Shown here: in pieces, positions 6,119-6,513 of the stretch
Layout: every line of letters starts with the position of its first letter
Numbering within the stretch: the first letter of the stretch is position 1
NCBI GenBank assembly: GCA_024762915.1
Contig: JANTGL010000152.1
Coordinates: 1 to 6,513, forward strand
Reading direction: 5' to 3'
Origin: Bacteroidales bacterium
GTDB lineage: Bacteria > Bacteroidota > Bacteroidia > Bacteroidales > JAADGE01
Length of the DNA: 6,513 bases
Notes under the pieces: model-generated
The model's database searches: none
What the model was told of the DNA's origin: nothing
Seen by the model: only the letters and a program-made list of their open reading frames with translations
Position numbers and translations under genes: made by a program

Positions 6119-6513
6119 ATGGTCGTATTAATCCTTTTCTACCTTCTGTTTCCTGCAGTAATTCTTTTTCTTACGCATAAATTCTCAACAATGAATAAAA
6201 TCGGCTCTGTACTGATTGCCTATTTTTTCGGATTAGTATTAGGAAACAGCGGATTAATGCCGGATAATGTTCAAGAAATTCAAAAAAACTTTTCGGAAAT
6301 AAGTGTTTTGTTGGCTTTACCTTTATTGCTTTTTTCTGCAAACATAAAAGCATGGCTTCATGTTGCGGGTAAAACGATGTTGTCCGGTTTATTAGTGGCA
6401 ATTGCCGTGGTTATTGTCGTTGTTTCTGGTTATTTTATTTTTGTAAAGGACATTCCGGAGGGTTGGAAAGTTGCCGGTTTGTTGACCGGAGTTTATACCG
6501 GCGGAACACCGAA
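6119..6513 (+). CDS. DUF819-family integral membrane protein (3' partial)
   Basis: The first 131 codons are visible, and the frame stays open to the window edge. The sequence is strongly hydrophobic, with likely membrane helices at about residues 2-19 (VVLILFYLLFPAVILFL), 27-44, 61-78 (ISVLLALPLLLFSANIKAW) and 86-109 (MLSGLLVAIAVVIVVVSGYFIF). The segment GWKVAGLLTGVYTGGTP at 115-131 is characteristic of the DUF819 (YjcL-like) family, whose full members are about 400 residues long and resemble transporters, but whose substrate is unknown. The ATG at 6119 lies 10 bases after the acyltransferase gene, with an AT-rich leader and no Shine-Dalgarno sequence, so the two genes probably share a transcript. 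Only about a third of the protein is in view. The family call rests on the GVYTGGTP segment and the general topology. Confidence 0.82.
   Translation, partial: MVVLILFYLLFPAVILFLTHKFSTMNKIGSVLIAYFFGLVLGNSGLMPDNVQEIQKNFSEISVLLALPLLLFSANIKAWLHVAGKTMLSGLLVAIAVVIVVVSGYFIFVKDIPEGWKVAGLLTGVYTGGTP

Noticed and set aside
6171..6401. Minus-strand open frame of 76 codons
   Set aside because: It is antisense to the DUF819 gene, whose family-like sequence and topology on the + strand explain the region.

Overview
The window is AT-rich DNA that most likely comes from a member of the Bacteroidota, probably a free-living or marine Bacteroidales/Flavobacteriia-type lineage. Four things support this. The first protein ends in a type IX secretion (T9SS) type A sorting domain. 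The ribosomal operon has the order rpsF-rpsR-rplI with no ssb or priB between the genes. Promoter-like sites fit the Bacteroidota pattern TTTG-N19-TAnnTTTG. Start codons mostly lack Shine-Dalgarno sequences and sit behind A-rich leaders. Every supported gene is on the + strand.

Layout: (1) Bases 1-1230 are the 3' part of a secreted T9SS cargo protein with OB-fold-like and beta-sandwich modules, followed by a hairpin terminator at 1261-1290. (2) A strong Bacteroidota-type promoter (1330-1360) precedes the rpsF-rpsR-rplI operon (1410-2497; bS6, bS18, bL9), which ends at a long hairpin terminator (2517-2550). (3) A second promoter-like site (2577-2607) lies directly against a large membrane-anchored GAF/PAS sensor-like protein (2614-4896). 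It has no recognisable output domain and can only start at a non-ATG codon. (4) A weaker promoter-like site (4912-4919) precedes a 389-residue GNAT-fold acyltransferase-like protein of the YghO type (4939-6108). Ten bases later begins a DUF819-family integral membrane protein (6119 onward) that runs off the window.

The pieces look like four independent transcription units rather than one functional system: cargo export, ribosome assembly, signalling, and a possible lipid or small-molecule acyltransferase with a membrane protein. No mobile element, CRISPR array, tRNA or rRNA was seen, and no gene-free stretch exceeds 300 bases. The points most worth following are the output-less sensor with its nearly leaderless start, and the possible relation of the acyltransferase to bacterial ceramide synthases. 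I see no clear evidence of a wholly new system.
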